Assembly: GCA_934481375.1 (NCBI GenBank)
Contig: CAKSPN010000006.1
Span: 1 to 24,230 of the forward strand
Direction of reading: 5' to 3'
From: an uncultured Clostridia bacterium
Lineage (GTDB): Bacteria; Bacillota; Clostridia; UBA1381
Length of the DNA stretch: 24,230 bases
The position numbers and the translations under genes are program-made. Below are positions 14,917 to 22,992 of this stretch, one piece after another (the stretch's first letter is position 1; every line of letters starts with the position of its first letter). The notes under the pieces are model-generated. The model made no database searches. It saw only the letters and a program-made list of their open reading frames with translations, and was not told where the DNA came from.

Positions 14917-16863
14917 ATGAAAAAGTTTATATTATCTGTTATATTATCGGCGGCAATGCTTTGCCGGATTTCACTCCCCGTTTTTGCCGAGGAGGATGAA
15001 TTTGACGGACCTGTCGGAGCCAGCGAAAATTTCGGCGCAGGATTTGCGGAAATGACAGACGAGGAGTGGCAGCATTTCTTTGAAAACACTCCGCAAATCG
15101 GGGAAATAAAGCCGAACGAAACAGCTCTTTCGAGAGTAAGCGCAGAAACGGCAGTCTTTTCCGCAAATACCGATACGATAGAGATTGCCGAAAAAGGTGG
15201 GGAGGTATCCGTCCTCTCGGAAGAGGAGGCGGTTTCGGGACCAAAACGTGCGGCGGCGGTGCAGACAAGCGAGTTTCCGCTCGCAAGCGCTGTTGACGTA
15301 AGTCAGTCAAGAACGTTTCCGGCTATAGGCAATCAGGGAACATTAAATAACTGTAATGCATGGTCATTGTGTTACTATCAGATGACTAATAATATGTGTG
15401 CCGCAAGAGGCTTGGAGGCACGCACCCGTTCGGGTGAAAGCGTAAAGCAAAATATTATGTCGCCTATTTTTACATATGCGCTTGTAAATCCCGGAGAAAA
15501 TGTACCGACCGATATATATGAAACAATAGATGCAATAATAAGTTACGGCTGTCCCGATATTAACGTATACGATCTGCATGAAGATAAGGACGGACTTAAT
15601 TATATAAGATGGGCGGCAACAAGCCAAGCATGGCAAAAAGCAATATATAATAAACCCATGGGAATTATGTATGGACTTTTCACGTCCGAAGATACGGCTG
15701 ACGCAGAAACCGGCGAAATTATCAATATAAAGAAAATTCTTTCTAACGGATATATAGTTTCTTTTAATACATATGCGGATTCTTTGGTTTTCACAACCTC
15801 AACAACAGACGGAAAATGGGCATGCAGATATATGAACACAACAAAGCAGAAGGCTCATATGATGACTATTGTGGGTTATGATGATGATTATTGGGTAGAT
15901 ATAAATAACAACGGAAGACATGATGCCGGAGAAACGGGAGCGTTCAAGGTAGCCAACTCATGGGGTTTGCTTGCTTATCATTACACCAACGGTTTTCTTT
16001 GGGTTCCTTATGATGCGTTCGGAACCAAGAGCAAGGTCAGCAACGCTTCAACTTCAAGATCCCCGGTAGGTCAGGTATATTATTATTTAATACCGGAAAA
16101 AACCTATACGCCGTTGTTGACTGCCGAGGTGGAGCTTAATACAAATGACCGTGACCAGATAGCAATATCGTTCGGTGTTTCGGACGTAACAGCCGATACT
16201 CCCGCCGTAACTATCGGTGCGGCGTTGGGAGATAAAAAAATTGCATTTAATCATGCAAGGTGGAGTCAGGTAAATAACAACCCTACAAGAAAGATTACAA
16301 TTCTCGGCGGAACAGAAATGGGAAAATCGGCTACAATACCGTTTGACCTTACTCCGCTTATATGTAAAGCATATAAGGATACAGGAATATCGCCGGGAGA
16401 CGAGGTTAAAATTTATGTAAACGTTACCGACTGTGACGATAACTCATCTTCAATACAGTTACTGAATGTTGTAATAAAAGAACCTTCTACCGGAAAAACA
16501 ACAAGGTGTACGCCGACATATACTCTTACCACAAGAACAAATACGGTTACAAAGACGGCAAACGTAGCTGTTACGCCGTTTGTGGGCGGATACAAAAATC
16601 AAGGTATAGACGTAAACTTTAACGCAGATGTAAATCCTGCGTCCGTAAACGGAAATATTTTTCTTGTAACTCCCGATAATGAAACGGTAATTCCCGAATA
16701 TACTATATCGGGGAATAAAATATCTGTTTCTGCACCGGAGGGAGGTTTTGACGAGAAAAATGTGTATAAACTCCGTATAGGAACGGGCATAAGCTCTGTC
16801 GGAGGAAATCATATACTATCCGAAAAAGTAATGAATATATACATACTTGACAGAATATATTAA
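14917..16863 (+). CDS. Secreted papain-family (C1) cysteine protease with C-terminal Ig-like domain
   Basis: The 648-residue protein has a signal peptide (MKKFILSVILSAAMLCRISLPVFA, cleavage about residue 24) and an acidic region of about 100 residues that could act as a propeptide. The C1 peptidase domain contains GNQGTLNNCNAWS (oxyanion Gln140, catalytic Cys146), AHMMTIVGYDDDYW (catalytic His314) and FKVANSWG (Asn347). Between His and Asn lies DINNNGRHDAGE (328-339), which fits an EF-hand-type calcium loop. The C-terminal approximately 100 residues (GIDVNFNADVNPASVNGNIFLVT, LRIGTGISSVGG) resemble SbsA/Big_5 Ig-like domains. GGAGG (14903-14907) favours ATG 14917 over TTG 14911. The gene starts 2 nt after the preceding stop, so it is co-translated with the PPC protein. 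Confidence 0.9.
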   Translation: MKKFILSVILSAAMLCRISLPVFAEEDEFDGPVGASENFGAGFAEMTDEEWQHFFENTPQIGEIKPNETALSRVSAETAVFSANTDTIEIAEKGGEVSVLSEEEAVSGPKRAAAVQTSEFPLASAVDVSQSRTFPAIGNQGTLNNCNAWSLCYYQMTNNMCAARGLEARTRSGESVKQNIMSPIFTYALVNPGENVPTDIYETIDAIISYGCPDINVYDLHEDKDGLNYIRWAATSQAWQKAIYNKPMGIMYGLFTSEDTADAETGEIINIKKILSNGYIVSFNTYADSLVFTTSTTDGKWACRYMNTTKQKAHMMTIVGYDDDYWVDINNNGRHDAGETGAFKVANSWGLLAYHYTNGFLWVPYDAFGTKSKVSNASTSRSPVGQVYYYLIPEKTYTPLLTAEVELNTNDRDQIAISFGVSDVTADTPAVTIGAALGDKKIAFNHARWSQVNNNPTRKITILGGTEMGKSATIPFDLTPLICKAYKDTGISPGDEVKIYVNVTDCDDNSSSIQLLNVVIKEPSTGKTTRCTPTYTLTTRTNTVTKTANVAVTPFVGGYKNQGIDVNFNADVNPASVNGNIFLVTPDNETVIPEYTISGNKISVSAPEGGFDEKNVYKLRIGTGISSVGGNHILSEKVMNIYILDRIY

Positions 16864-16887
16864 AATTTTAACGGAGGTTGATAGGAA

Positions 16888-18672
16888 ATGAAGAAGTTAT
16901 CCATAATATTGTCTGTTCTGTTATGCTTAATAATGGGCAGTACTGTGGAGGCGGCACGCATGGGTGATGGCTGGTATGATTTTAGTGATGAGGGCGGCGG
17001 TCTCTACGTTGTAGCACGTCTTTACGGTGATACCGGCGGAAAAACAAAGCCGATAGTAATGGATACAGCCGAGTTAACCGATGCTATGAAATCCGAGTGC
17101 AGGGAATACGAGAGAGCTTTTGCATGGACAATGGAGTTTGAAGATGCAAGCATAGAATTTCCCGAAACACGTATAGGCGTAAAGGTGGATCGAACTCTAA
17201 CTATAGTTGGCGGAGACGGAAAAAGTCTGTTAGGAAAAGATTACAGACTTTTTTATGTCGAAAACGATACGCTTACTCCTGTTGACATGGAGGAGGAAAA
17301 TGAGAGCTTTGTAGACTTTACAACAGAAAAAACGGGAACTTACGTTTTATACTATGACCCGAGAGTGTACAGACAGACATATTATACGGAGGATACGGAA
17401 GATGAAAATGGCTTACCGGCTTCTGAAATTTACTATCAATCGGAATATATGAAAGACAGAGATCTTATAGATTATCCTAAGACATTGCCGCAGAAAGACG
17501 GACATATATTTATCGGCTGGGCTTATAAGAGAGCATATCCGGAGGTGTTGGTTGTTTTAGGTCCGATGCCAAACCTTGCAAGATCATATTGGGACATTTT
17601 TGCAAAATGGTGTCCGGAGGATGAGTATATACCGTTCAATGCAGAGATTACAACGGAGTCTGACATAATAAAAGGCAAAGAAAACGGCAGTGTAATCACT
17701 GTAAAACTGACAAACGGCAGATTCAGCGATTTTATGGAGGGTATCCCCGAGGAAGATGAGGAAGAAAGAGAAATCAGAATGAGTTTGTGGCGTGAAAGAT
17801 GGCAGCTTGTCGGAGTAGACGGAGTTTCCGTCGAAAGAGTTGACTTTGTGGACGACAAAACAATTAATCTGATTTTAAGAGGAAACAGCAGTGATAAATA
17901 TTCAAGCTCGGAGGTATATCTTGAATTTAAGCAGTCGCTCGTAAAAGATATAACCACACAGATTGACGAAAAGGGCTTTTTCCGTGATATGCTAAGAAGC
18001 GATAACGCAGTTAAGTTTAAAGCACAGGCACAGCCGTCGGGCGGCGGCGGTGGCGGCGCGTCATCAAACTGCACCGTAAAATTTGATTACGGTACAAACA
18101 CAGCGTCGCAGAGCGTTAGAAGAGGAAGCGCTGTAACGGAGCCGTCCGCTCCCACACGTGACGGATATGTGTTCGGCGGCTGGTACACGGATAAGGAGTG
18201 TACAAAGAAATACAGCTTTGACGAAACCGTGTCAAAGGGTTTTACCTTGTATGCAAAATGGGATAAAGCAGATCCCGAGCCGATACAGCCCGAAAAGACG
18301 AATACAATAGTGCTTACCGTCGGAAAAACCGACGCCAATGTATTCGGCAGCGGCGTTAAAAATGATGTAGCACCCGTTATCAAAAACGATACTGCAATGC
18401 TGCCGTCAAGATTTGTTGCCGAGAGCCTCGGCGCAAAGGTTGAATGGCTCGGCGGGGAGCAGAAGGTAGTTATAACAAAGGACGATATGAAAATAGAAAT
18501 CCTTATCGGCTCCGATACGGCGTATGTAAACGGTGAAGCAGTAAAGCTTCTTCAGCCGGCGTTTGTCGAAAACGACAGAACATTTACGCCCATACGCTTT
18601 ATATCCGAACAGCTCGGCGCAGACGTTGACTGGAACGGTGAAACGGGCGAAGTAACCATAACAAAAAAATAA
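16888..18672 (+). CDS. Exported multidomain protein with InlB-type repeat and stalk (copper amine oxidase N-like) domain
   Basis: The 594-residue protein has a signal peptide (MKKLSIILSVLLCLIMGSTVEA, cleavage about residue 22). Residues 23-165 are unrecognised. Around 190-250 lies a degenerate InlB B-like repeat (LPQKDGHIFIGW ... FAKW). Residues about 395-457 are a clear InlB B/Flg_new repeat (GYVFGGWYTDKECTKKYSF ... LYAKW), preceded by a six-glycine linker at about 385-390. Residues about 470-594 fit the stalk domain (LPSRFVAESLGAKVEWLGG, FTPIRFISEQLGADVDWNG), common in Firmicutes cell-surface proteins. No LPXTG, SLH or membrane anchor is seen, so attachment may rely on the stalk domain. It starts 24 nt after the protease gene and ends the operon at a strong terminator. 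Confidence 0.85.
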   Translation: MKKLSIILSVLLCLIMGSTVEAARMGDGWYDFSDEGGGLYVVARLYGDTGGKTKPIVMDTAELTDAMKSECREYERAFAWTMEFEDASIEFPETRIGVKVDRTLTIVGGDGKSLLGKDYRLFYVENDTLTPVDMEEENESFVDFTTEKTGTYVLYYDPRVYRQTYYTEDTEDENGLPASEIYYQSEYMKDRDLIDYPKTLPQKDGHIFIGWAYKRAYPEVLVVLGPMPNLARSYWDIFAKWCPEDEYIPFNAEITTESDIIKGKENGSVITVKLTNGRFSDFMEGIPEEDEEEREIRMSLWRERWQLVGVDGVSVERVDFVDDKTINLILRGNSSDKYSSSEVYLEFKQSLVKDITTQIDEKGFFRDMLRSDNAVKFKAQAQPSGGGGGGASSNCTVKFDYGTNTASQSVRRGSAVTEPSAPTRDGYVFGGWYTDKECTKKYSFDETVSKGFTLYAKWDKADPEPIQPEKTNTIVLTVGKTDANVFGSGVKNDVAPVIKNDTAMLPSRFVAESLGAKVEWLGGEQKVVITKDDMKIEILIGSDTAYVNGEAVKLLQPAFVENDRTFTPIRFISEQLGADVDWNGETGEVTITKK

Positions 18673-18688
18673 AACGGAAATATTTTTT

Positions 18689-18727
18689 AAGCAACTGTAA
18701 AAAGTGATTTTTTGCAGTTGCTTTTTT
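18689..18727 (+). terminator. Terminator of the exported-protein operon
   Basis: AGCAACTG (18690-18697) pairs with CAGTTGCT (18715-18722). Inner AAAAA/TTTTT pairing extends the stem, and a six-T run follows. It lies 17 nt after the stop codon. Confidence 0.92.
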
Positions 18728-18751
18728 GTGTGAAAAAACGTGAATAAATAT

Positions 18752-18831
18752 CGGCAGGGGTCGACGCCCGCATCGCCCCGAAACGTTATCCCGTGCGGTG
18801 TGTGTTTCGGCAGGAGCAAGCCCCTGCCCTA
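18752..18831. repeat. GC-rich nested inverted repeat (REP/MITE-like intergenic element)
   Basis: GGCAGGGG (18753-18760) is complementary to CCCCTGCC (18821-18828). Nested inside, CCGAAAC (18778-18784) is complementary to GTTTCGG (18804-18810). The block is markedly GC-richer than the AT-rich DNA on both sides. It has no T-run, no start codon with a ribosome binding site and no recognised coding content, so it looks like an inserted dispersed repeat. Its length is about 80 bp. Confidence 0.6.
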
Positions 18832-18902
18832 CGGCGTGGGGCGCTGATTTTGGGCGGTGTCTGTGCATAATTTACGATGTTTGGTTTCGGATTTTTATTG
18901 TG

Positions 18903-18931
18903 TCATATTTTTCGGACGTGCTTAATAGGAT
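18903..18931 (+). promoter_or_regulatory. Candidate sigma-E promoter of the spoIIIA operon
   Basis: TCATATT (18903-18909) fits the sigma-E -35 consensus KMATATT exactly. After a 14-bp spacer, AATAGGAT (18924-18931) agrees with the -10 consensus CATACAHT at five of eight positions. The predicted start is about 34 nt before the spoIIIAA ATG. In B. subtilis this operon is transcribed in the mother cell by sigma-E, so position and role agree. Confidence 0.6.
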
Positions 18932-18971
18932 AATAATAAATAAATGTGATTGTACAAAGGAGTGTTTTGTG

Positions 18972-19916
18972 ATGTTTGTGGCAAACTGTGAAACCGTAAC
19001 GTCGGTGAACGATATTCTTTCGTATATGCCGCCGCAGATACGGCGGTATATGTATAATATAAATCTTTCCGACGCATATGAAATACGTATGCGGCTCGGC
19101 AAAGCGCTTACGCTTTGCTATCCCGACGGGCGGTATTATCTGAGCCGTCACGGTGTGCTTGTGAGCGATGCGTCGGGAGCGGTAAAAGTCACCCGCGCGA
19201 ATATAGACGAGGCTCTGGAGCTTGCCGTTAAATCGTCTATGTATTCGGCAGAGGAGGAAATCCGTGACGGATATATCGCCATAGGCGGCGGAAACCGTAT
19301 CGGAATATGCGGCAGAGGCGTTATAACGGACGGTAAAATCAGCTTTTTAAAGGATATATCGGGACTAAATTACCGCCTTGCCTGTGAGGTTACGGGAGCG
19401 GCGGACAAGGTTAAATCAAGCGTTATTGCGGACGGAACGGTAAAAAATACGCTTATAATCTCACCGCCCGGCGCAGGCAAAACCACGCTTTTGCGTGATT
19501 TGACACGGAATATATCTTACGGCGGATTTAACGTTTCCGTTGTGGACGAGCGGTGCGAGATAGCCGCAATGCATGAGGGCAGACCGGCGTTTGATATGGG
19601 ACCCTGCACGGACGTGCTTTCGGGAACGCCGAAAGCGGAGGGTATGCTTATGATGCTCCGCTCAATGGCGCCCGAAGTAATAGTAACGGACGAAATCGGC
19701 AGAGAAAGCGACGCAGCCGCAATCGGGCGGATAATAAACAGCGGAGTAAAAATAGTAACCACTGTTCACGGCAGCGGAATAAAGCAGATAGAGCGCCGCA
19801 CGGCTCTTTCGGGCGCAATGCCGTTTTTTGAAACGCTGATAGTGCTTTCAAGACGGTGCGGTGCGGGTACGGTAGAGGAAATACAGTGTAAAAAGGGTGA
19901 TTCTGATGCTTGTTAA
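18972..19916 (+). CDS. spoIIIAA: Stage III sporulation protein AA, ATPase
   Basis: The 314-residue cytoplasmic ATPase resembles type II/IV secretion ATPases and powers or supports the SpoIIIA-SpoIIQ channel between mother cell and forespore. The N-terminal part (SYMPPQIRRYMYNI, AYEIRMRLGKAL) is family-typical. The Walker A motif is SPPGAGKTTLL, a VSVVDERCEIA segment follows, and the Walker B is VIVTDEIGRE. The open frame extends upstream to 18798, but ATG 18972 is chosen because AAAGGAG (18956-18962) precedes it, similarity begins there, and the upstream part lies in the repeat and promoter region. The last 11 nt overlap spoIIIAB. Confidence 0.96.
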   Translation: MFVANCETVTSVNDILSYMPPQIRRYMYNINLSDAYEIRMRLGKALTLCYPDGRYYLSRHGVLVSDASGAVKVTRANIDEALELAVKSSMYSAEEEIRDGYIAIGGGNRIGICGRGVITDGKISFLKDISGLNYRLACEVTGAADKVKSSVIADGTVKNTLIISPPGAGKTTLLRDLTRNISYGGFNVSVVDERCEIAAMHEGRPAFDMGPCTDVLSGTPKAEGMLMMLRSMAPEVIVTDEIGRESDAAAIGRIINSGVKIVTTVHGSGIKQIERRTALSGAMPFFETLIVLSRRCGAGTVEEIQCKKGDSDAC

Positions 19917-20406
19917 ACTTATCGGTGCGCTTGTGATATTTTCGGCTTGCACATACCTGGGTATGCGCCGAAGCAACGAGCTTAAAGGACGGTGCAACGC
20001 ACTTAAAAATATATCGGCGGCGCTTTTGCAGCTGGAAACGGAAATATCCTTTTCCGCAAACGATTTAAAGCGTGCGTTTTTGAATATTGATAAAAACACA
20101 CGCACCCGTGGTCTTTTTAAGGACGCCGCCGAGCGTATAGAAAAATACGGGATAAAAAAAGCGTGGACGTATGCGGTGCTGAACAATCCCATGCCGCTTA
20201 CGGAGGCGGATCGTGAGCTTGTGCTTATGCTTTGCGCAAAGCTCGGAATGACCGATTCAAAAAATCAGCTTAAGCATACGGCGTACATAAGAGAGCTTGT
20301 GAACGCACAGCAGTCGGCGGCGGAGAATGAGTACGCACGCCTGGGCAAAATGTACCGTAACGGCGGTCTGCTTGCGGGACTGTTTATCGTTCTGGTAATT
20401 ATTTGA
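19906..20406 (+). CDS. spoIIIAB: Stage III sporulation protein AB
   Basis: This 166-residue inner-membrane protein has an N-terminal membrane segment (VKLIGALVIFSACTYLGM), a helical cytoplasmic or intermembrane domain resembling GspF-type platform proteins (LKNISAALLQLETEISFSA, GRDRELV-like helices) and a C-terminal hydrophobic end (GGLLAGLFIVLVII). B. subtilis SpoIIIAB is 171 residues, so it is full length. The motif LQLETEISFS near residue 46 is characteristic. ATG 19906 is preferred over the in-frame GTG 19897 because AAAAGGG (19891-19897) would overlap the latter. It is translationally coupled to spoIIIAA by overlap. Confidence 0.92.
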   Translation: MLVKLIGALVIFSACTYLGMRRSNELKGRCNALKNISAALLQLETEISFSANDLKRAFLNIDKNTRTRGLFKDAAERIEKYGIKKAWTYAVLNNPMPLTEADRELVLMLCAKLGMTDSKNQLKHTAYIRELVNAQQSAAENEYARLGKMYRNGGLLAGLFIVLVII

Positions 20407-20416
20407 GGGTAAGAGT

Positions 20417-20611
20417 ATGAACATAGATTTAATTTTCCAAATAGCCGGGATAGGCATAGTCATTGCGGTGATAAATCAGCTTTTGTCAAAGGCGGGGCGT
20501 GACGATATTGCGCTTTTGTTAACCATAGCGGGACTTGTGGGCGTTATGTGTATAATAACACGTGAAATAGGCGGATTTTTTACGGAGATAAAGGACATTT
20601 TCAGCTTATGA
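20417..20611 (+). CDS. spoIIIAC: Stage III sporulation protein AC
   Basis: This is a 64-residue membrane protein with two hydrophobic segments (DLIFQIAGIGIVIAVINQLL and DIALLLTIAGLVGVMCII) separated by SKAGRDD. Size and the family sequence IAGIGIvvavinqlLsKaGR match SpoIIIAC (68 residues in B. subtilis). It belongs to the mother-cell membrane part of the channel. GAGGG lies upstream, and the stop TGA overlaps the ATG of spoIIIAD as ATGA. Confidence 0.94.
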   Translation: MNIDLIFQIAGIGIVIAVINQLLSKAGRDDIALLLTIAGLVGVMCIITREIGGFFTEIKDIFSL

Positions 20612-20997
20612 TAGTAAAGATTATTTTAACGGCGCTTACCGGCGGACTTCTGACGATTACCGTCAGGCAGTACAGCCGTGCGTTCGGGGTGCTTTCGGGA
20701 CTGGTGACGGTTACGGTGATTTTCGCCTTTGCCGCCGATATGCTCGGCGGTATAATCGCCGGACTTGACGGGTTGATTAGGGAAACGGGGATAAATGTTG
20801 CGTATTTTACGGCGGTCGTTAAGGTGGTGGGGATTGCGTATATTACGCAGTTCGGAGCGGAAATACTGCGCGACGGAGGCGAAAACGCAATAGCAATGAA
20901 AACGGAACTTGCGGGGAAAATCTGCATAATGGGGCTTACCCTCCCCATAATTTCCGATTTTCTTCACGCTTGCATAGATGCGGTAAACCTGATATGA
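20608..20997 (+). CDS. spoIIIAD: Stage III sporulation protein AD
   Basis: A 129-residue multi-pass membrane protein, the same family size as B. subtilis SpoIIIAD (133). Conserved stretches visible are VVKVVGIAYITQFGAEILRDGGENAIA and KICIMGLTLPIISDFL. SpoIIIAC and SpoIIIAD are homologous to each other in their repeated membrane segments and sit together in the channel base. Both ends overlap neighbours by 4 nt (ATGA), indicating tight translational coupling. Confidence 0.94.
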   Translation: MIVKIILTALTGGLLTITVRQYSRAFGVLSGLVTVTVIFAFAADMLGGIIAGLDGLIRETGINVAYFTAVVKVVGIAYITQFGAEILRDGGENAIAMKTELAGKICIMGLTLPIISDFLHACIDAVNLI

Positions 20998-22061
20998 AAA
21001 GGATTTTAATTGTAATAATATTTGTGTTGTTTCTGCCTGTCGGCGTGAGCGCATATGATGTGCCAAAGCTTGACGGCTATGATGAATTTAACCAAACGGT
21101 AACGCAGACGGCGGAGGGGGATTTGAGCTTAAACCCGATAAAAATATTAAACGCCATCGGCGATATGCTTGTTAAGGAAATAAAAAGCAGTGCGTCCGAG
21201 ATAGTAATTCTTTTGTCTGCGGCGGCTATGTCGGGGATAGTGAACGTGCTTACAAGCTCCTTCGGCGAAAAGGGCAGCGGCGAGGCGGCGTTTTTCGCCT
21301 GTTTTACGCTGATGAGTACGGCGGCACTGCGCTGTTTCAATGCGGCGCTCTCGTGCGGTACGGCGGCGGTCGAAACAATGTCCCTTTTTACGGACAAGCT
21401 CTCGCCGCTTTTGATGACGGTGCTTATCGCCTGCGGAAAAATAACGGCGGCAAGTTCCTTTCAGCCGGTGTTTTCCGCATCGGTCTACATAATTTCGCTC
21501 GTTATAAAAACCTGCCTTATTCCGCTTATGACGTTCGGTGCGGTGCTGTCCGTTGCAGGCAATATAAACAGCAAAATGCAGATTTCAAACTTCACAAAGG
21601 TGGTGCGGTCGCTGTCAAAGTGGCTTATGGCGGCGATAATAACGATATTCACCGGAATAAGCGCCGTTTACGGCTTCAGCGCACCTGCACTGGACGCCGT
21701 CGGCGCAAAAGCGGTAAAATTTGCGGTGGGAAGTATGGTTCCCGTTGTGGGAACGTTCTTATCTGATACGCTCGAAACGGTGGTGAGCGGAACAAAGCTT
21801 ATGAAAAACGCCGTCGGCGTTTCGGGCATAATAACGCTGTGCGTTATTTGCGCAGTACCGATAGTGAAGATAATAATAATGCAGTTTATGCTCAAAATCA
21901 CTGCGGCGCTCGCCGAACCGCTCACCGACAGCCGTATAAGCAAAATGCTCTGGGAGATGTCAGAGGCGATAACGTCCGTGTTTGCGGCGGTGGTTATGAC
22001 GGCGGTGCTGTTTATGATAAACATAGGAATTATCATAGCGGCAACGGGAGGTACGGTATGA
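20994..22061 (+). CDS. spoIIIAE: Stage III sporulation protein AE
   Basis: The 355-residue polytopic membrane protein begins with a signal-like segment (MKRILIVIIFVLFLPVGVSA), as known for SpoIIIAE. Several hydrophobic segments follow, for example IVILLSAAAMSGIVNVL and FMLKITAALAEPLTD. The conserved YDEFNQTVTQ-like region near the N-terminus and SKMLWEMSEAITSVFAAVVMTAVLFM near the C-terminus support the call. It is somewhat shorter than the B. subtilis protein (399). The start ATG overlaps the spoIIIAD stop, and its own stop overlaps spoIIIAF, both as ATGA. Confidence 0.94.
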   Translation: MKRILIVIIFVLFLPVGVSAYDVPKLDGYDEFNQTVTQTAEGDLSLNPIKILNAIGDMLVKEIKSSASEIVILLSAAAMSGIVNVLTSSFGEKGSGEAAFFACFTLMSTAALRCFNAALSCGTAAVETMSLFTDKLSPLLMTVLIACGKITAASSFQPVFSASVYIISLVIKTCLIPLMTFGAVLSVAGNINSKMQISNFTKVVRSLSKWLMAAIITIFTGISAVYGFSAPALDAVGAKAVKFAVGSMVPVVGTFLSDTLETVVSGTKLMKNAVGVSGIITLCVICAVPIVKIIIMQFMLKITAALAEPLTDSRISKMLWEMSEAITSVFAAVVMTAVLFMINIGIIIAATGGTV

Positions 22062-22510
22062 AGGAGTACATACTTTCGATAATCGGTGCGGCGGTGCTGT
22101 CGTCGTTTGCGTCTATGCTGTCGCCGGATAAATGGCGCAAATATATAGGCGTCGTAACGGGATTGGTGGTTATAAGCTGTATCATAGCGCCGATAGCGAA
22201 GTTCTCAAAGGCGGATATGTTCAAGGGTTTTGAATATATCGAAACGGGTGCGGATTACGGCTATGAAATGCAGGAGGAAATAATCCGTGAGGAAATGTCA
22301 AAAAGCATAGGCGAGGATATTTCAAAACGGCTTTATGATGAGTTTGGCATAAAGGTTACCGCCGCCGCATCGGTTGCAATAAACGAAAAAAACGAGATAA
22401 CGGGCATAGAAAAGATAAAAATAAAAGGCGGACGGCTCACAAGTGCGCAGATTATACGGCTTTGCGAGGTGTACGGGGTAAAAGAGGAGGCAATCGTAAG
22501 TGAACGGTGA
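22058..22510 (+). CDS. spoIIIAF: Stage III sporulation protein AF
   Basis: The 150-residue protein has two N-terminal membrane segments (YILSIIGAAVLSSFASML and YIGVVTGLVVISCIIAPIAKF) and a C-terminal soluble domain with the ring-building-type fold shared by SpoIIIAG and SpoIIIAH (RLYDEFGIKVTAAASVAI, TSAQIIRLCEVYGVKEEAIV). It is shorter than B. subtilis SpoIIIAF (206). ATG 22058 overlaps the stop of spoIIIAE, and an in-frame upstream extension has no ribosome binding site. It overlaps spoIIIAG by 11 nt. Confidence 0.92.
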   Translation: MKEYILSIIGAAVLSSFASMLSPDKWRKYIGVVTGLVVISCIIAPIAKFSKADMFKGFEYIETGADYGYEMQEEIIREEMSKSIGEDISKRLYDEFGIKVTAAASVAINEKNEITGIEKIKIKGGRLTSAQIIRLCEVYGVKEEAIVSER

Positions 22511-22979
22511 ACAAATACTCAAATTTTTCAAAAACAAGAATAACAGGCTTATTTTAATAATAATAATAATTGGGGTTATAATTATGCTGTTTCCGTCGCT
22601 TGTGAAAACAAAGCCGAAAGCGGAAAAAACCGTTGCGGCGGCGAGCGAGGAGGATAGGCTGTGCGAAATCCTCTCCGATATAGAGGGCGCCGGGGAGGTA
22701 AGCGTTATGATAACGTACTACGGCACAGCCGAAAAGGATATAGCATATGAAGTAAAAACCGCCTCCTCGGACGGAATACGCTCAAGCGAGGATAAAAAGG
22801 CGGTTATGTCCGGCGAGGAGCCTATGGTGGTCAAGGAAACGTACCCTAAGGTAAAGGGTGTGGTCGTAACGGCACAGGGGGCGGAAAGTGCGGCGGTCAA
22901 ACGCAAGCTTACGGAGGCGGTAACTGCCGCCCTCGACATTCCGGAATACAGAGTTTGCATCTGCCGAAGTAAAGAGTAA
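22500..22979 (+). CDS. spoIIIAG: Stage III sporulation protein AG
   Basis: The 159-residue protein has one N-terminal membrane segment (RLILIIIIIGVIIMLFPSLV) and an extracytoplasmic domain. In B. subtilis the SpoIIIAG domain forms a large ring of the channel in the intermembrane space. The conserved block DRLCEILSDIEGAGEVSVMITY and the C-terminal KVKGVVVTAQGAESAAVKRKL are typical. It is shorter than the B. subtilis protein (229). It uses a GTG start with GAGGAGG (22484-22490) at correct spacing, inside the end of spoIIIAF. Its stop codon is part of the ribosome binding site of spoIIIAH. Confidence 0.93.
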   Translation: MNGEQILKFFKNKNNRLILIIIIIGVIIMLFPSLVKTKPKAEKTVAAASEEDRLCEILSDIEGAGEVSVMITYYGTAEKDIAYEVKTASSDGIRSSEDKKAVMSGEEPMVVKETYPKVKGVVVTAQGAESAAVKRKLTEAVTAALDIPEYRVCICRSKE

Positions 22980-22992
22980 GGAGGTAGTACAT

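Noticed and set aside
17523..18074. A 183-codon - strand frame opposite the stalk/InlB-repeat gene, Ser- and Pro-rich.
   Set aside because: Its composition mirrors the Glu/Gly/Asp-rich + strand codons, and the + strand protein has a signal peptide and clear domains.
18798..18971. Upstream extension of spoIIIAA to a GTG at 18798.
   Set aside because: It would read through the GC-rich repeat and the sigma-E-like promoter, has no ribosome binding site and adds 58 residues not found in the family.
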